A stretch of DNA of 30,813 bases from a virus. The stretch spans positions 1 through 30,813 of IMG/VR virus record IMGVR_UViG_3300008050_000186; one strand, 5' to 3'. The notes under the pieces were generated by a model. It worked only from the letters and a program-made list of their open reading frames with translations. It did no database searches and had not been told where the DNA came from. Below are positions 14,987 to 24,059 of the stretch, in pieces (within the stretch, counting starts at the first letter, position 1; each line of letters begins with the position of its first letter). The position numbers and the translations under genes were made by a program.

Positions 14987-17900
14987 TGGGAATAAAAAAG
15001 AATACTGAAAATATCTGGGGTGTTTTAAATGCCGATAATATTATAGCGCCTGAAAAAACACAAATAGGATTAAGTGGGCCTTCTAGTTTTATTCAAAAAA
15101 ATCATGCTGATTTAAGGAATGATCCACGTTATCAAGCAGAAGCCGAAAAGTTTCTTAGTTACTTATCAGAACAAGAAGGGATGGCAGAAAAATTAACAGG
15201 TGGTGCAATATCTAACGATATTTTTGAAACACTTAGAGATGAAGAAGGCCGTTTACTTACAGTAATTGATAGAGCTAGAGTTTTAAGAGAGGCTCCTGAA
15301 GAAATTAAACAAACATATAGATATCTTAGAGATAATTTTGAAGCTTCTAAAGCAGGTAGTTTTGGCGAAATGTTAAAAGCTACTTTTGATAGAGGTGTAG
15401 ATATGTTTGCTGATCCTATTAATTTAGCTTTTGCATTGGTAGCTCCGGGTTTAGGTAGTGCTGTTGCTAGGACTTCTACAGGCGCAGCAACTAGAGTTTT
15501 AACAAGTCAAGCAGGTAAACAAAATGTTAAAAAGACTTTAAATAATATTGCAGCGGCTAATGCAGATTCTTTATCTCCAACAGTTACAGGCGTATCCGCA
15601 GCATTTGAAGGCGGTATTTGGACAGGCGTAGAAAATGCTAATAGACAAGATATAAATATAACTACTGGATTACAAGATGCTTTTAGTGATGGGGACTTTG
15701 CCTTGTCTGTAGGATTAGGTATTGGGCTTGGAGGTAGTTTAGGTTATGGTGCAAGTAAATTATTTTCTAGACGTACAACTAATGTAGCTGAAACTGGACA
15801 AAGTACTACCCCCACAGTATTGCCTCCTCCAAATTCTTCAATTAATTCAAGTGCTAGTAGTACTGCTGAACAAGAAGCAGAAACGCTTGTATCAGGATTA
15901 TTTAATAAAGTTGAATTAAAAACTGATAGAAGAGGTAAACAATATTACGATAGGCAAGGAAATCCTGAAGTAAATTTAACATTATTAAAAAATTTAAAAA
16001 AAGAATTAGGCAATCAATACGATGATGTAAGAATAGCTAATATAATACTGGCAATTAAAGATACTATTTTTAAAAAACTTACACCTGACGAAGTAAAGCA
16101 AGGTTTAAACTTTGCTACTAAACAAAGAACTTTACAAATTAATGATATTGATCCTGAAGTATTAAAATTGTTTGAACAATATGGATTAAAAAATTCTGAA
16201 ATTCAAACAGCTATAACTTTTGTTAAAAATACTTATATGAAAGATGCAGAAAAAACTGCAACAAAAGTTTTAAAAGGTCAAAAAGTAAAAGTAACTCAAA
16301 CTATAGATTTAGACGATGCACAAATAGGCAGTCTTGCCGACCAACTAGCTGCTAAAACTGGTGGAGGACAAAGAACTTCTGAAATTTTAACAGATGCTAT
16401 ACAAGAAGCTAATGCTACCAGAGGTATAACTAATATAGCTAGAGAAAGTTCTATACTAAGAAAAGTTTTAGATAAAACTTCTGACTTTAATGCTAGATAT
16501 TTAACAGGAAAAGTTACTGGTATTTTTAATAAGTATCAGGGTCTTAGCCCTAATGTTATAAATTCTTTTCAAGAAAGAATTGTATCTGCTGTATCTAATT
16601 CTTGGAAAAGAGGAGAGTCTATAGTAAGAGATACAAATGATTATGGTAATGTATTTAATATAGAATTTGGTAGACTTGGAATGGCTTGGAAAGCTATTTA
16701 TGATCCTATTGCTGAAACAACTCTTAAAGGTGGATATAAAGAAGAAATAGATACTTTACTTTCTAATGCTATTAGAACTAATGATATAAAAACTTTAGCT
16801 AGAGAAACACAACATTTAGGTAAAGATGTAAGAAAATCTTTATTTAATATAGTTAAATTTGGTAGAAGTCAACTAAAAGAAATGGGTGATGAATCACAAG
16901 GAAAAGGATTAGTAAATAATTTAATAGATAATTACCTACCTAGATTATGGAAAAGATCAGAAATAGAAAATAATAAAGAAGATTTTATTAGTCTTCTTGA
17001 AAAGAATGTTAATTGGAAACAACACGTAGATTTAGAAGAAACTATTGATGCCAATGGAAATATAATTAGACGGCAGCTTACTAATAAAGAAAAAGCAGAA
17101 AAAGTATGGGAAGAATTATTAGATATTAAATTTCAATTTGGTAATGATTCTGGTACAGGCATGAATAGTTTTTTTGCTAGAAGACAATTAGAATTAAAAG
17201 ATGAAACTGCCTTTACTAAATATTTAGATAACGATTTAAATAATGTAATGCTTAGTTATCATCGTTCTACTGCTAAAGCTATAGCAAAAGATACCGTATT
17301 TGGTGTAAGAAATATAGAAGATTTTAATACTACTTGGTTTCCGGCTTTAGAAAAAGAAATGAGAGCTAATGGAGCTACAACAGAATTAATAAACCAAGCA
17401 AAGAAAGACATGACTGATGTATATCAAAATGTTACTGGAGAAGGTTTAGATAGATATAAGGGGTGGAAAGGCACGGCAGCAGATTCATATATGTTATTTA
17501 ATAGAATGGCTTTATTACCCTTATCAACACTATCAAGTCTTTCAGAAATATTTATTAACATTTCTAAAGCAGGTGTTAAAACATCTTTCGCAGGATACAG
17601 AGATGCTATATTTAGTGGTTCTAAAAAAATGTTTGATGATTCTTTAAACGGTCTTCAAAAATCTTTTAATATGACTAGTAAAGAAGCAATGCACGAACTC
17701 AATCAAATGGGTACGGCTTTAGATCAAGCTTTTGCTGACTACGCAGATAGATTAGGAGGTGATGCACTATCTAGTCCTAGAATGAGAAATGTTAGTAATA
17801 AATTTTTTAGGTTTACACTTTTAGACCAATGGACTAAAGGAGTTCAAACAGCTTCATATATTATTGGAAAAAGATTAATAGCAGAAAATTTAGAAAGCAT

Positions 17901-20900
17901 TGCTTCACATATGCCTTTAATACAAACAGGTAAAATATCTAGAAGAGTACAAAGACAAATAGATGAACTAGCTGATCTTGGTATAAATTATAATGAAGGT
18001 GTATCTTGGCTAAATAAAGGAGCTAATATAGAAGACGATTTTTACAGAAAACTTAAAGAAGGAGCAAATACATATACTAATGAAGTTATTTTAAATCCTA
18101 GCGCACAGTCAGGTATAAAACCTATGTATATGTCAAATCCAAAAACTGCAATCCTCGGTCAACTATTAGGTTACCCCGCAGCTTTTACTAATACAGTTAT
18201 GAAAAATATGGCTAGACAAATAGCTAGAAATCCTGAGACTGCTTTAACTCAACATATTCCTGCTGTAGGAATTATGACAGCAGTAGCTATGTTTACTAAT
18301 GCTGCTAGAACTCAAGGCGAATCTTTGGAGGGTAAACCCCATGAAGTAATTGGTGGTGCTTTGGCTAGAGCAGGATTTAATGGTTTACCTGCTGATATGT
18401 TTACAAGAGGTAGAACGGCTGCTGAAATTTATCAAAGTCCTACTGCTTATATGACAGGGTTTGGACCGCTTTGGGGTGATGCTTATAAACTGGGAGTTAG
18501 TGCAGATGTATTTTCTATACTAGGACAAAAAATTCCGGGCTACGGAGCTTTTAATGCAATTTTTGGTGCTACTGAAGCCACTGAAGATTGGCCTGATAAG
18601 TATAGAGAAATGTTACGGGCCGGAGATACTTTTTTTCAAAAATCTACTACTCCAGAACAAGATGTAGTTTCTAGAAAAAACTGGGAAAAAGGCGGTGAAG
18701 TTTATAATGTACCACAAGTTACTGAAGAACCTGATGAACGTATAGATAGAATGACAGGACTTCCATATGATGTACAAGCGGGAGGAGCTTTTATAGACGA
18801 AGAAGATCGCCAAGGTTTTGCATTAGGAACAATAGTTTCAAAGGCGGCTCCGGTTTTAAAATCTAAACTATCAGAAGCTCTTGGTGAATTAGCAGATAAA
18901 GGTGAAAATATTCCTATTAATAGGTTAGTAAAAAGATTACAAAACAGAGGTGTTCGGAAAGATGAAATAGAGGCGGCAGGTATTGATGAAGACGGTAATG
19001 CATGGCATTCACCAACACAAGAATCCGAAGAAGCAGCCGCTCAAATTAGGACTGTAGTTACTAGATCAGGTAATCTAGCTTATACTCCTGATGGTTTAAG
19101 AGCTATAGATAAAGCTAGAATGGATAAACCTTTAATTGATTCTAACTTTGTAACTGCAAAAGAAACTTTATTAGAACATAATACAGCATTAGAAAAATTA
19201 GAATTTGATGCTGAGCTTGCCGAACGAGGAATTCCTTATGATGGCAAACAGCTTGAGGCAGATTTAATAATAAATGAAGAAGGCGCATTTTTTGACGAAT
19301 ATACTCCCCTAGATGTTAATGATTTAACATTAGAAACTAGAATATTTCGTGATCCTAGAGGCAAGCAAATAGGTGCTGAATCTAAACATTTTGTTCTTAA
19401 TTTGCCAAAGGGTAGTGCGGCTATTAAAGCGGGATATAAAGACGATCCTTATAGTTATCATGTAAGATTTGATGAGATTGATCCCGCTCTTAGAGTTTTT
19501 GAAATGCAAAGTGATTTAGCAATAGGTAGAAAAACTAGGTTGGCCTTATATGATATTGTGTTTGAGCCAACGAAGTGGAAGAAAAAATCTAATGATAATG
19601 TGTATAATGTATTGTTAGATTCATTTAATGTTAATAAAAAAGATATTAAATTTTCAAAAGAACAAGGCAAACAACTAGGTATAGATGTAAAAAACTTAAA
19701 TGCTTTATATAAAGAAGCTGCAAGTATGCGTAAAAACATTAAAGAATTTGCTTTGGAAGATGAAAAGCTTTATCACTTAGATACATTATTCGTGCAATAT
19801 GACTTAAATTTAGAAAGTTTTGTAAAAGAAAGTGATCTTATAGCCGATTTAAAATCTTATATAGAAAAAACAAAATATTTACCCCAACGTGGAATAAATA
19901 AAGATATAAAAAATTATATATCAAAATTTGAGTCCCAAAATATTTTAAAAAATAAAATAACAGATAAAGTACAAGATACTCTTAATGCAATTAATATATC
20001 AAAAGTTATACCTGAAATAGATGTTTCTCAAAATATAATAAATAGAATGATAGCTGAAACAAAAGAAAGAGGGCTTCCCGAAATTAGTTTTTTGATTGGT
20101 AGAGATACTCCAGAAAGTAGAAAATATATGGGTGTCCCGGCTTATAAAGAATGGAAGGTTAAGCCTAATAGATCAAAAGGTCATATGCAAAGAAGTTATC
20201 ATATTCAAGAATATTATGAAGATACAATAGCTCCACAAGTACAAAAAATTGCAAAAAAAATAGGAGCTACTACTCGTTGGGACGATAAAGGATACTTAAC
20301 TATAGTATTACCTGAAAAAGAATTTACTTTGCCTATGTATAAAAATGAAGGTGGATATATTTCTCGTCAAAAATATATGGCAGGTACGTTAGCTAGAACA
20401 GGTGCTAATATAATAAAAGGTTTATGGCACGGTTCTCCACATAGTGTTCCTACTTTAAAAGCTAGTAAATCTATTGATTCTAATGCTCTTCAATTAGGCA
20501 GAGGAGTAGCTGCAACAAAAGATAAAAAAATAGCTGAGTCATATCTTGATGCAACACCCAACCGTTCTGTAGGTTTATCAGAAAAAGCTCTTTTAGAAGA
20601 AAGAACTGCTAGAGGTTCTTCTACTCCTACTTTATATGAATTAGAAGCACATATAAATGAGGATGAAATAATTAGAACAGGTACAAAGTTTGCCGATCAA
20701 CCGACTCCTGTGCAGACTAGAATAGATGCTATAGCAAAAGACTATGATATTCAGTTGTCAGATAAAGACAAAGATAGTAAAAGAATATTTTATATTTTAA
20801 AAAGAAACTTAGAAGATAAAGATTTAAAAGCAGAAGATATTTTTAAAAACTATGGAATTAAAGCTGCAAAAAGAGATTTAAGGGAAACTTCTTTAGAAGG

Positions 20901-22377
20901 ATTAAGTCTTGGAGGAAATGAAGAATATTCTTTTTATGATGATAGTGTACTAGAAATTGTAAGTAAAAACATTAAAACAGGAGGGCCAGAAAATCTTATA
21001 CAAGGAGGTACAGCTTTAATAAAGAAAGCAAAAGAAGCGGGAATGGATACTGAGCGCATAGTGTATCACGCTGCTGGTGAGCGATGGGCTACAGACGGAA
21101 TAACTTTTGATGAAAAATATTTTCTAGATAATTACATGGATGATATTAGTCCCGAAAATCATATGGTCTATTTAGGTACTGATGCAGATATATCTTCTTT
21201 TTATGCACAAAAAAAATGGAACAGTAAAGCTGAAGCAGCCGACAGAGCAGCAGGAAGAAAAATTAAAAAAGACTACTGGACAACCCCCGAAATACTTCCT
21301 ATGTTTTTAAAGGGACCGGGATTAAAATTAAAAATAGATAAATGGGCACCCTCTACTTATAAATCTCCAGACAACAAGGCTATGCCGTGGGGAAAATGGT
21401 TTATACAGGATGCTATGGATCAATTAAATATTAAAACCCCTGTAACTAAAAAGTCTGATATGATAAAAGAAATTTGGAAGGAAGCAAAAAAACAAGGCTA
21501 TGGATATATAGAATTTATTAATGTTGAAGATGTTAGCAAAGCTGCTGATATAACTCCCCAAACTCAGATCATACCTTTAGGCCCAGATAAAGTAAAATCA
21601 ATTTATGCAAACTATAATCCAGATGCTACTAAAGAAGACCTAATGCGAAATCTATTTTCAGCCACAGGCGGCTCAATCAGAAAGCAATACAAAGACGGTG
21701 GAATTCTTAAAGGCGGTTTAGGAAACAGAATTGTTAGAAGTTTAAGATTTTTACTTAATACAAAAGATGCTATAAACTATTATAAAGAAGGCTATAGACA
21801 AGAAGCAATAGAAGCAGGAGCTAGAGCAGTTGGAATAGGTGCAAGAGAACAACGTCTTAATGAAAGAGATGCAGCTAAAGCTATTAATGATGCAGTAGCA
21901 GAAGGAATACTTAAAGAAGAACACGCTGTACCAGTAGATGATTATGGGTTTACTAAAGGAAATGTTGACGAACTTTTTAATGCGGTCAACCACGGTCTTT
22001 TATCTTTCAGATATGGTACTAATCCTGCTATGAGAGGGCTTCTTCAATTAAAAGAAGGTGAAAGATTTGGACAAGCAGCAGAAAATCCAATAGATAGTTC
22101 TGTAGATTCTTTTAATAATTCAAGAGGTTTTTATTTAGAACAACAAGGACTAACTGAATCCGCAGCTTTACAAGAAATGATTAGAAGTAAACAAAGAACA
22201 GATTTAAAATTAAATCTAGGCTTACCTCTAGTGCGAGGGCAAGATTTTATTTTTAATTCAGAAGATTTAAAAGCCGTAGGAACACAAGAAACATTAGGCC
22301 CATTATATACTGGTAGGATTGAACGCAATAAAGGCGGTAAATTACTAGGCAGCTTACATAGGAGCAACTGTAAATGA
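14986..22377 (+). CDS. Giant multidomain ejection/polyvalent protein with two ADP-ribosyltransferase-like domains
   Basis: This 2463-residue protein starts at a GTG that shares a base with the lysozyme stop; AGAGG at 14972-14976 is the ribosome site. Residues 1-1200 are mostly helical virion-type sequence with hydrophobic stretches at about 144-160 and 830-855. Residues 1290-1780 resemble a polyvalent-protein domain: LSEALGELADKG with RGVRKDEIEAAGI, then SKHFVLNLP, YHVRFDE and EMQSD near 1506. Two regions look like ART-PolyVal domains. The first is at about 1811-2000 (GLWHGSPHSVP). The second is at about 2022-2220 (RIVYHAAGERW, VYLGTDADISSFYA, then IPLGPDKVKSIYANYNPDA). Such domains would ADP-ribosylate host proteins after injection. 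Gly-Gly motifs mark several domain borders. Domain assignments are from remembered motifs. Confidence 0.65.
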   Translation: MGIKKNTENIWGVLNADNIIAPEKTQIGLSGPSSFIQKNHADLRNDPRYQAEAEKFLSYLSEQEGMAEKLTGGAISNDIFETLRDEEGRLLTVIDRARVLREAPEEIKQTYRYLRDNFEASKAGSFGEMLKATFDRGVDMFADPINLAFALVAPGLGSAVARTSTGAATRVLTSQAGKQNVKKTLNNIAAANADSLSPTVTGVSAAFEGGIWTGVENANRQDINITTGLQDAFSDGDFALSVGLGIGLGGSLGYGASKLFSRRTTNVAETGQSTTPTVLPPPNSSINSSASSTAEQEAETLVSGLFNKVELKTDRRGKQYYDRQGNPEVNLTLLKNLKKELGNQYDDVRIANIILAIKDTIFKKLTPDEVKQGLNFATKQRTLQINDIDPEVLKLFEQYGLKNSEIQTAITFVKNTYMKDAEKTATKVLKGQKVKVTQTIDLDDAQIGSLADQLAAKTGGGQRTSEILTDAIQEANATRGITNIARESSILRKVLDKTSDFNARYLTGKVTGIFNKYQGLSPNVINSFQERIVSAVSNSWKRGESIVRDTNDYGNVFNIEFGRLGMAWKAIYDPIAETTLKGGYKEEIDTLLSNAIRTNDIKTLARETQHLGKDVRKSLFNIVKFGRSQLKEMGDESQGKGLVNNLIDNYLPRLWKRSEIENNKEDFISLLEKNVNWKQHVDLEETIDANGNIIRRQLTNKEKAEKVWEELLDIKFQFGNDSGTGMNSFFARRQLELKDETAFTKYLDNDLNNVMLSYHRSTAKAIAKDTVFGVRNIEDFNTTWFPALEKEMRANGATTELINQAKKDMTDVYQNVTGEGLDRYKGWKGTAADSYMLFNRMALLPLSTLSSLSEIFINISKAGVKTSFAGYRDAIFSGSKKMFDDSLNGLQKSFNMTSKEAMHELNQMGTALDQAFADYADRLGGDALSSPRMRNVSNKFFRFTLLDQWTKGVQTASYIIGKRLIAENLESIASHMPLIQTGKISRRVQRQIDELADLGINYNEGVSWLNKGANIEDDFYRKLKEGANTYTNEVILNPSAQSGIKPMYMSNPKTAILGQLLGYPAAFTNTVMKNMARQIARNPETALTQHIPAVGIMTAVAMFTNAARTQGESLEGKPHEVIGGALARAGFNGLPADMFTRGRTAAEIYQSPTAYMTGFGPLWGDAYKLGVSADVFSILGQKIPGYGAFNAIFGATEATEDWPDKYREMLRAGDTFFQKSTTPEQDVVSRKNWEKGGEVYNVPQVTEEPDERIDRMTGLPYDVQAGGAFIDEEDRQGFALGTIVSKAAPVLKSKLSEALGELADKGENIPINRLVKRLQNRGVRKDEIEAAGIDEDGNAWHSPTQESEEAAAQIRTVVTRSGNLAYTPDGLRAIDKARMDKPLIDSNFVTAKETLLEHNTALEKLEFDAELAERGIPYDGKQLEADLIINEEGAFFDEYTPLDVNDLTLETRIFRDPRGKQIGAESKHFVLNLPKGSAAIKAGYKDDPYSYHVRFDEIDPALRVFEMQSDLAIGRKTRLALYDIVFEPTKWKKKSNDNVYNVLLDSFNVNKKDIKFSKEQGKQLGIDVKNLNALYKEAASMRKNIKEFALEDEKLYHLDTLFVQYDLNLESFVKESDLIADLKSYIEKTKYLPQRGINKDIKNYISKFESQNILKNKITDKVQDTLNAINISKVIPEIDVSQNIINRMIAETKERGLPEISFLIGRDTPESRKYMGVPAYKEWKVKPNRSKGHMQRSYHIQEYYEDTIAPQVQKIAKKIGATTRWDDKGYLTIVLPEKEFTLPMYKNEGGYISRQKYMAGTLARTGANIIKGLWHGSPHSVPTLKASKSIDSNALQLGRGVAATKDKKIAESYLDATPNRSVGLSEKALLEERTARGSSTPTLYELEAHINEDEIIRTGTKFADQPTPVQTRIDAIAKDYDIQLSDKDKDSKRIFYILKRNLEDKDLKAEDIFKNYGIKAAKRDLRETSLEGLSLGGNEEYSFYDDSVLEIVSKNIKTGGPENLIQGGTALIKKAKEAGMDTERIVYHAAGERWATDGITFDEKYFLDNYMDDISPENHMVYLGTDADISSFYAQKKWNSKAEAADRAAGRKIKKDYWTTPEILPMFLKGPGLKLKIDKWAPSTYKSPDNKAMPWGKWFIQDAMDQLNIKTPVTKKSDMIKEIWKEAKKQGYGYIEFINVEDVSKAADITPQTQIIPLGPDKVKSIYANYNPDATKEDLMRNLFSATGGSIRKQYKDGGILKGGLGNRIVRSLRFLLNTKDAINYYKEGYRQEAIEAGARAVGIGAREQRLNERDAAKAINDAVAEGILKEEHAVPVDDYGFTKGNVDELFNAVNHGLLSFRYGTNPAMRGLLQLKEGERFGQAAENPIDSSVDSFNNSRGFYLEQQGLTESAALQEMIRSKQRTDLKLNLGLPLVRGQDFIFNSEDLKAVGTQETLGPLYTGRIERNKGGKLLGSLHRSNCK

Positions 22378-23672
22378 AAACATTACTTGGTTTAATAATA
22401 GCTACTGCACTACTGGTATCAGCTAGTAAAGTATATTCAAATGAACCTACTTATGTAGATGATGTAGCTTCTATTATTAATAACAACTGTGTTGTCTGTC
22501 ACCGCGAAGGCGGTATAGGCCCAATGCAGTTTGAAAACTACGAACAGGTTCGCCCGTGGAGTCCTTTGATTCAGCTTAAAGTAGCTAACAGAGAAATGCC
22601 GCCCTATGCTTATGATGAAGGCATTGGCATACAGGAATTACATGGTGATTGGAGGCTCTCTCAGGCCGATATAGACACGATAGTAGAGTGGGTTAATACA
22701 GGATCAGAGTACGGAGATACTGACGTTGTAGTGCAGCCTCCGAGCCTCTCAGACCCCGATCAGTGGAACTTCTACGAAAACTTTGGAGAGCCTACGTTGG
22801 TTATACCATCTACTCCAATAGATATTCCGGCTACAGGAAACGATCTCTGGCACAAACATAATGTAGCCAGTGGACTAACTGAGGACAGGTGCATTAAAGC
22901 CATCCAAGTTAAGCCAAGAGGAGAGGCTAAGAGTGTGGTTCACCACGCTAACAGTACTGTTACTTTAGAAGGCGAGAGGTACGGTATGCTCACTGAATAC
23001 GCTATGGGTAAGTGGGGTGAAATAGTACCAGAGGGGGTGTGTAGAACCATACCTGCTAACGCAGAGATAGCTTGGGACATTCATATGTTCCCCGGAGGTC
23101 TTGGAGCTATAGCCCCCGGAACTATTATTAAAGATAATGTAGTAGAGATAGGGCTGTGGTTGTATTCTCCAGAGGAATCCCAAGAACTTGCTTACGAACA
23201 AGACCTGAGACTATACAGGATTAGCGATCAAGCTGATATTGTTATCCCGCCCAATGGTTATTCTATGACACAAGGCTTTCACTCCTTTGATCACCCAGTT
23301 CGTATAGACTCATGGCAACCACATGGACATTTAAGAATGAATGCAGCAAGCTTTGAGATATTCTACCCCGATACTGGGAGAACAGAGCAGATCAGTCAGG
23401 TATCTAACTGGAGTGCAACGTGGCATCACAGTCATTTGTATGATCCAGACTATGCCCCACTACTACCAACAGGAGCAGTGTTAGTTTTAAAACAATGGTA
23501 TGACAACACAGCAAACAACCCTAACAATCCTGATCCTGATATGTGGGTTGTAGGAGGTAGTAGGACAGGGGATGAGATGACTCACGCATGGATAGCAGTA
23601 ACACATCTTGATGAAGAGAAGTATCAAGAACTTATAACTGAGAGAAACAACAAGAGGTTAGTAGCTCAATGA
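22374..23672 (+). CDS. Exported cytochrome c - PHM/DBM-type copper monooxygenase fusion
   Basis: A 432-residue protein with a Sec signal peptide (residues 1-22, TLLGLIIATALLV core). A c-type haem module follows: C39-V-V-C42-H43, with M75 in REMPPYAY as probable axial ligand and IVEWVNTG closing the domain near 110. Residues 130-412 match the copper type II, ascorbate-dependent monooxygenase fold. Expected ligands are H190 and H191 (VVHHAN) and H237 (DIHMFPGG) for CuH, and H317 and H319 (QPHGHL) and M402 (GDEMTHAW) for CuM, with YDNTANNPNNPDP before the Met loop. Family members hydroxylate substrates with O2; substrate here is unknown. It would act in the periplasm, with haem feeding electrons to copper (inferred). 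It overlaps genes on both sides by ATGA. Confidence 0.85.
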   Translation: MKTLLGLIIATALLVSASKVYSNEPTYVDDVASIINNNCVVCHREGGIGPMQFENYEQVRPWSPLIQLKVANREMPPYAYDEGIGIQELHGDWRLSQADIDTIVEWVNTGSEYGDTDVVVQPPSLSDPDQWNFYENFGEPTLVIPSTPIDIPATGNDLWHKHNVASGLTEDRCIKAIQVKPRGEAKSVVHHANSTVTLEGERYGMLTEYAMGKWGEIVPEGVCRTIPANAEIAWDIHMFPGGLGAIAPGTIIKDNVVEIGLWLYSPEESQELAYEQDLRLYRISDQADIVIPPNGYSMTQGFHSFDHPVRIDSWQPHGHLRMNAASFEIFYPDTGRTEQISQVSNWSATWHHSHLYDPDYAPLLPTGAVLVLKQWYDNTANNPNNPDPDMWVVGGSRTGDEMTHAWIAVTHLDEEKYQELITERNNKRLVAQ

Positions 23673-23854
23673 AACATTTAATACTTACAGCTTTACTACT
23701 GACAGGCTGTAGCAACTTCGGAGCGCCTAGTGGAATGTCCTTACACTTACAAGAGTACCCTCAATTTAACTGGATTGATCAAGATATTTTTATGTTGAAT
23801 GTTAGGACTTGTAGAAGCTTAGACTACTGCGCTGCTGAACAACTATTTAATTAA
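23669..23854 (+). CDS. Small lipoprotein coupled to the monooxygenase
   Basis: The 61-residue product starts inside the monooxygenase stop (ATGA). It has a short lipoprotein signal: basic start MKH, hydrophobic core LILTALLL and lipobox LLTGC with C14 as the lipidated residue. Ser at +2 suggests outer-membrane sorting. The mature 48 residues contain two more Cys (C48 and C53 in TCRSLDYCA), which could form a disulfide or bind metal. No family is recognised. Overlap with the monooxygenase gene suggests a shared function such as anchoring or metal handling. A lysis (outer spanin-like) role is the alternative, though it lacks the Pro-rich character of Rz1. Confidence 0.65.
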   Translation: MKHLILTALLLTGCSNFGAPSGMSLHLQEYPQFNWIDQDIFMLNVRTCRSLDYCAAEQLFN

Positions 23855-23870
23855 TATAGAAGGTGAATAT

Positions 23871-24059
23871 ATGTTAGCTTTATATACAGAAGAACAATTA
23901 GGTGCAGCGTATCAAGTATATGCGCGGGTACACGCCTCAAAAGAAATAGAGATAGTAGACTTTGAAACATACAGAAGTATATTTGAATATCAATATATGG
24001 CTATGACTAAAGCTGATGAAATTTTTGACGGCACATTTGACACAACGATAGAGCATTAA
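23871..24059 (+). CDS. Unknown 62-residue acidic protein, last late gene
   Basis: The start has a good ribosome site (AGAAGGTGA, 23858-23866) before the ATG. The product is acidic, soluble and predicted helical (YTEEQLGAAYQVYARVHASK, then YRSIFEYQYMAMTKADEIF). It has no signal peptide, Cys or recognisable motif. It is the last plus-strand gene, and its TAA overlaps the stop of the converging minus-strand operon by three bases. I cannot assign a function. Proximity to the monooxygenase and lipoprotein may be accidental. Confidence 0.55.
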   Translation: MLALYTEEQLGAAYQVYARVHASKEIEIVDFETYRSIFEYQYMAMTKADEIFDGTFDTTIEH

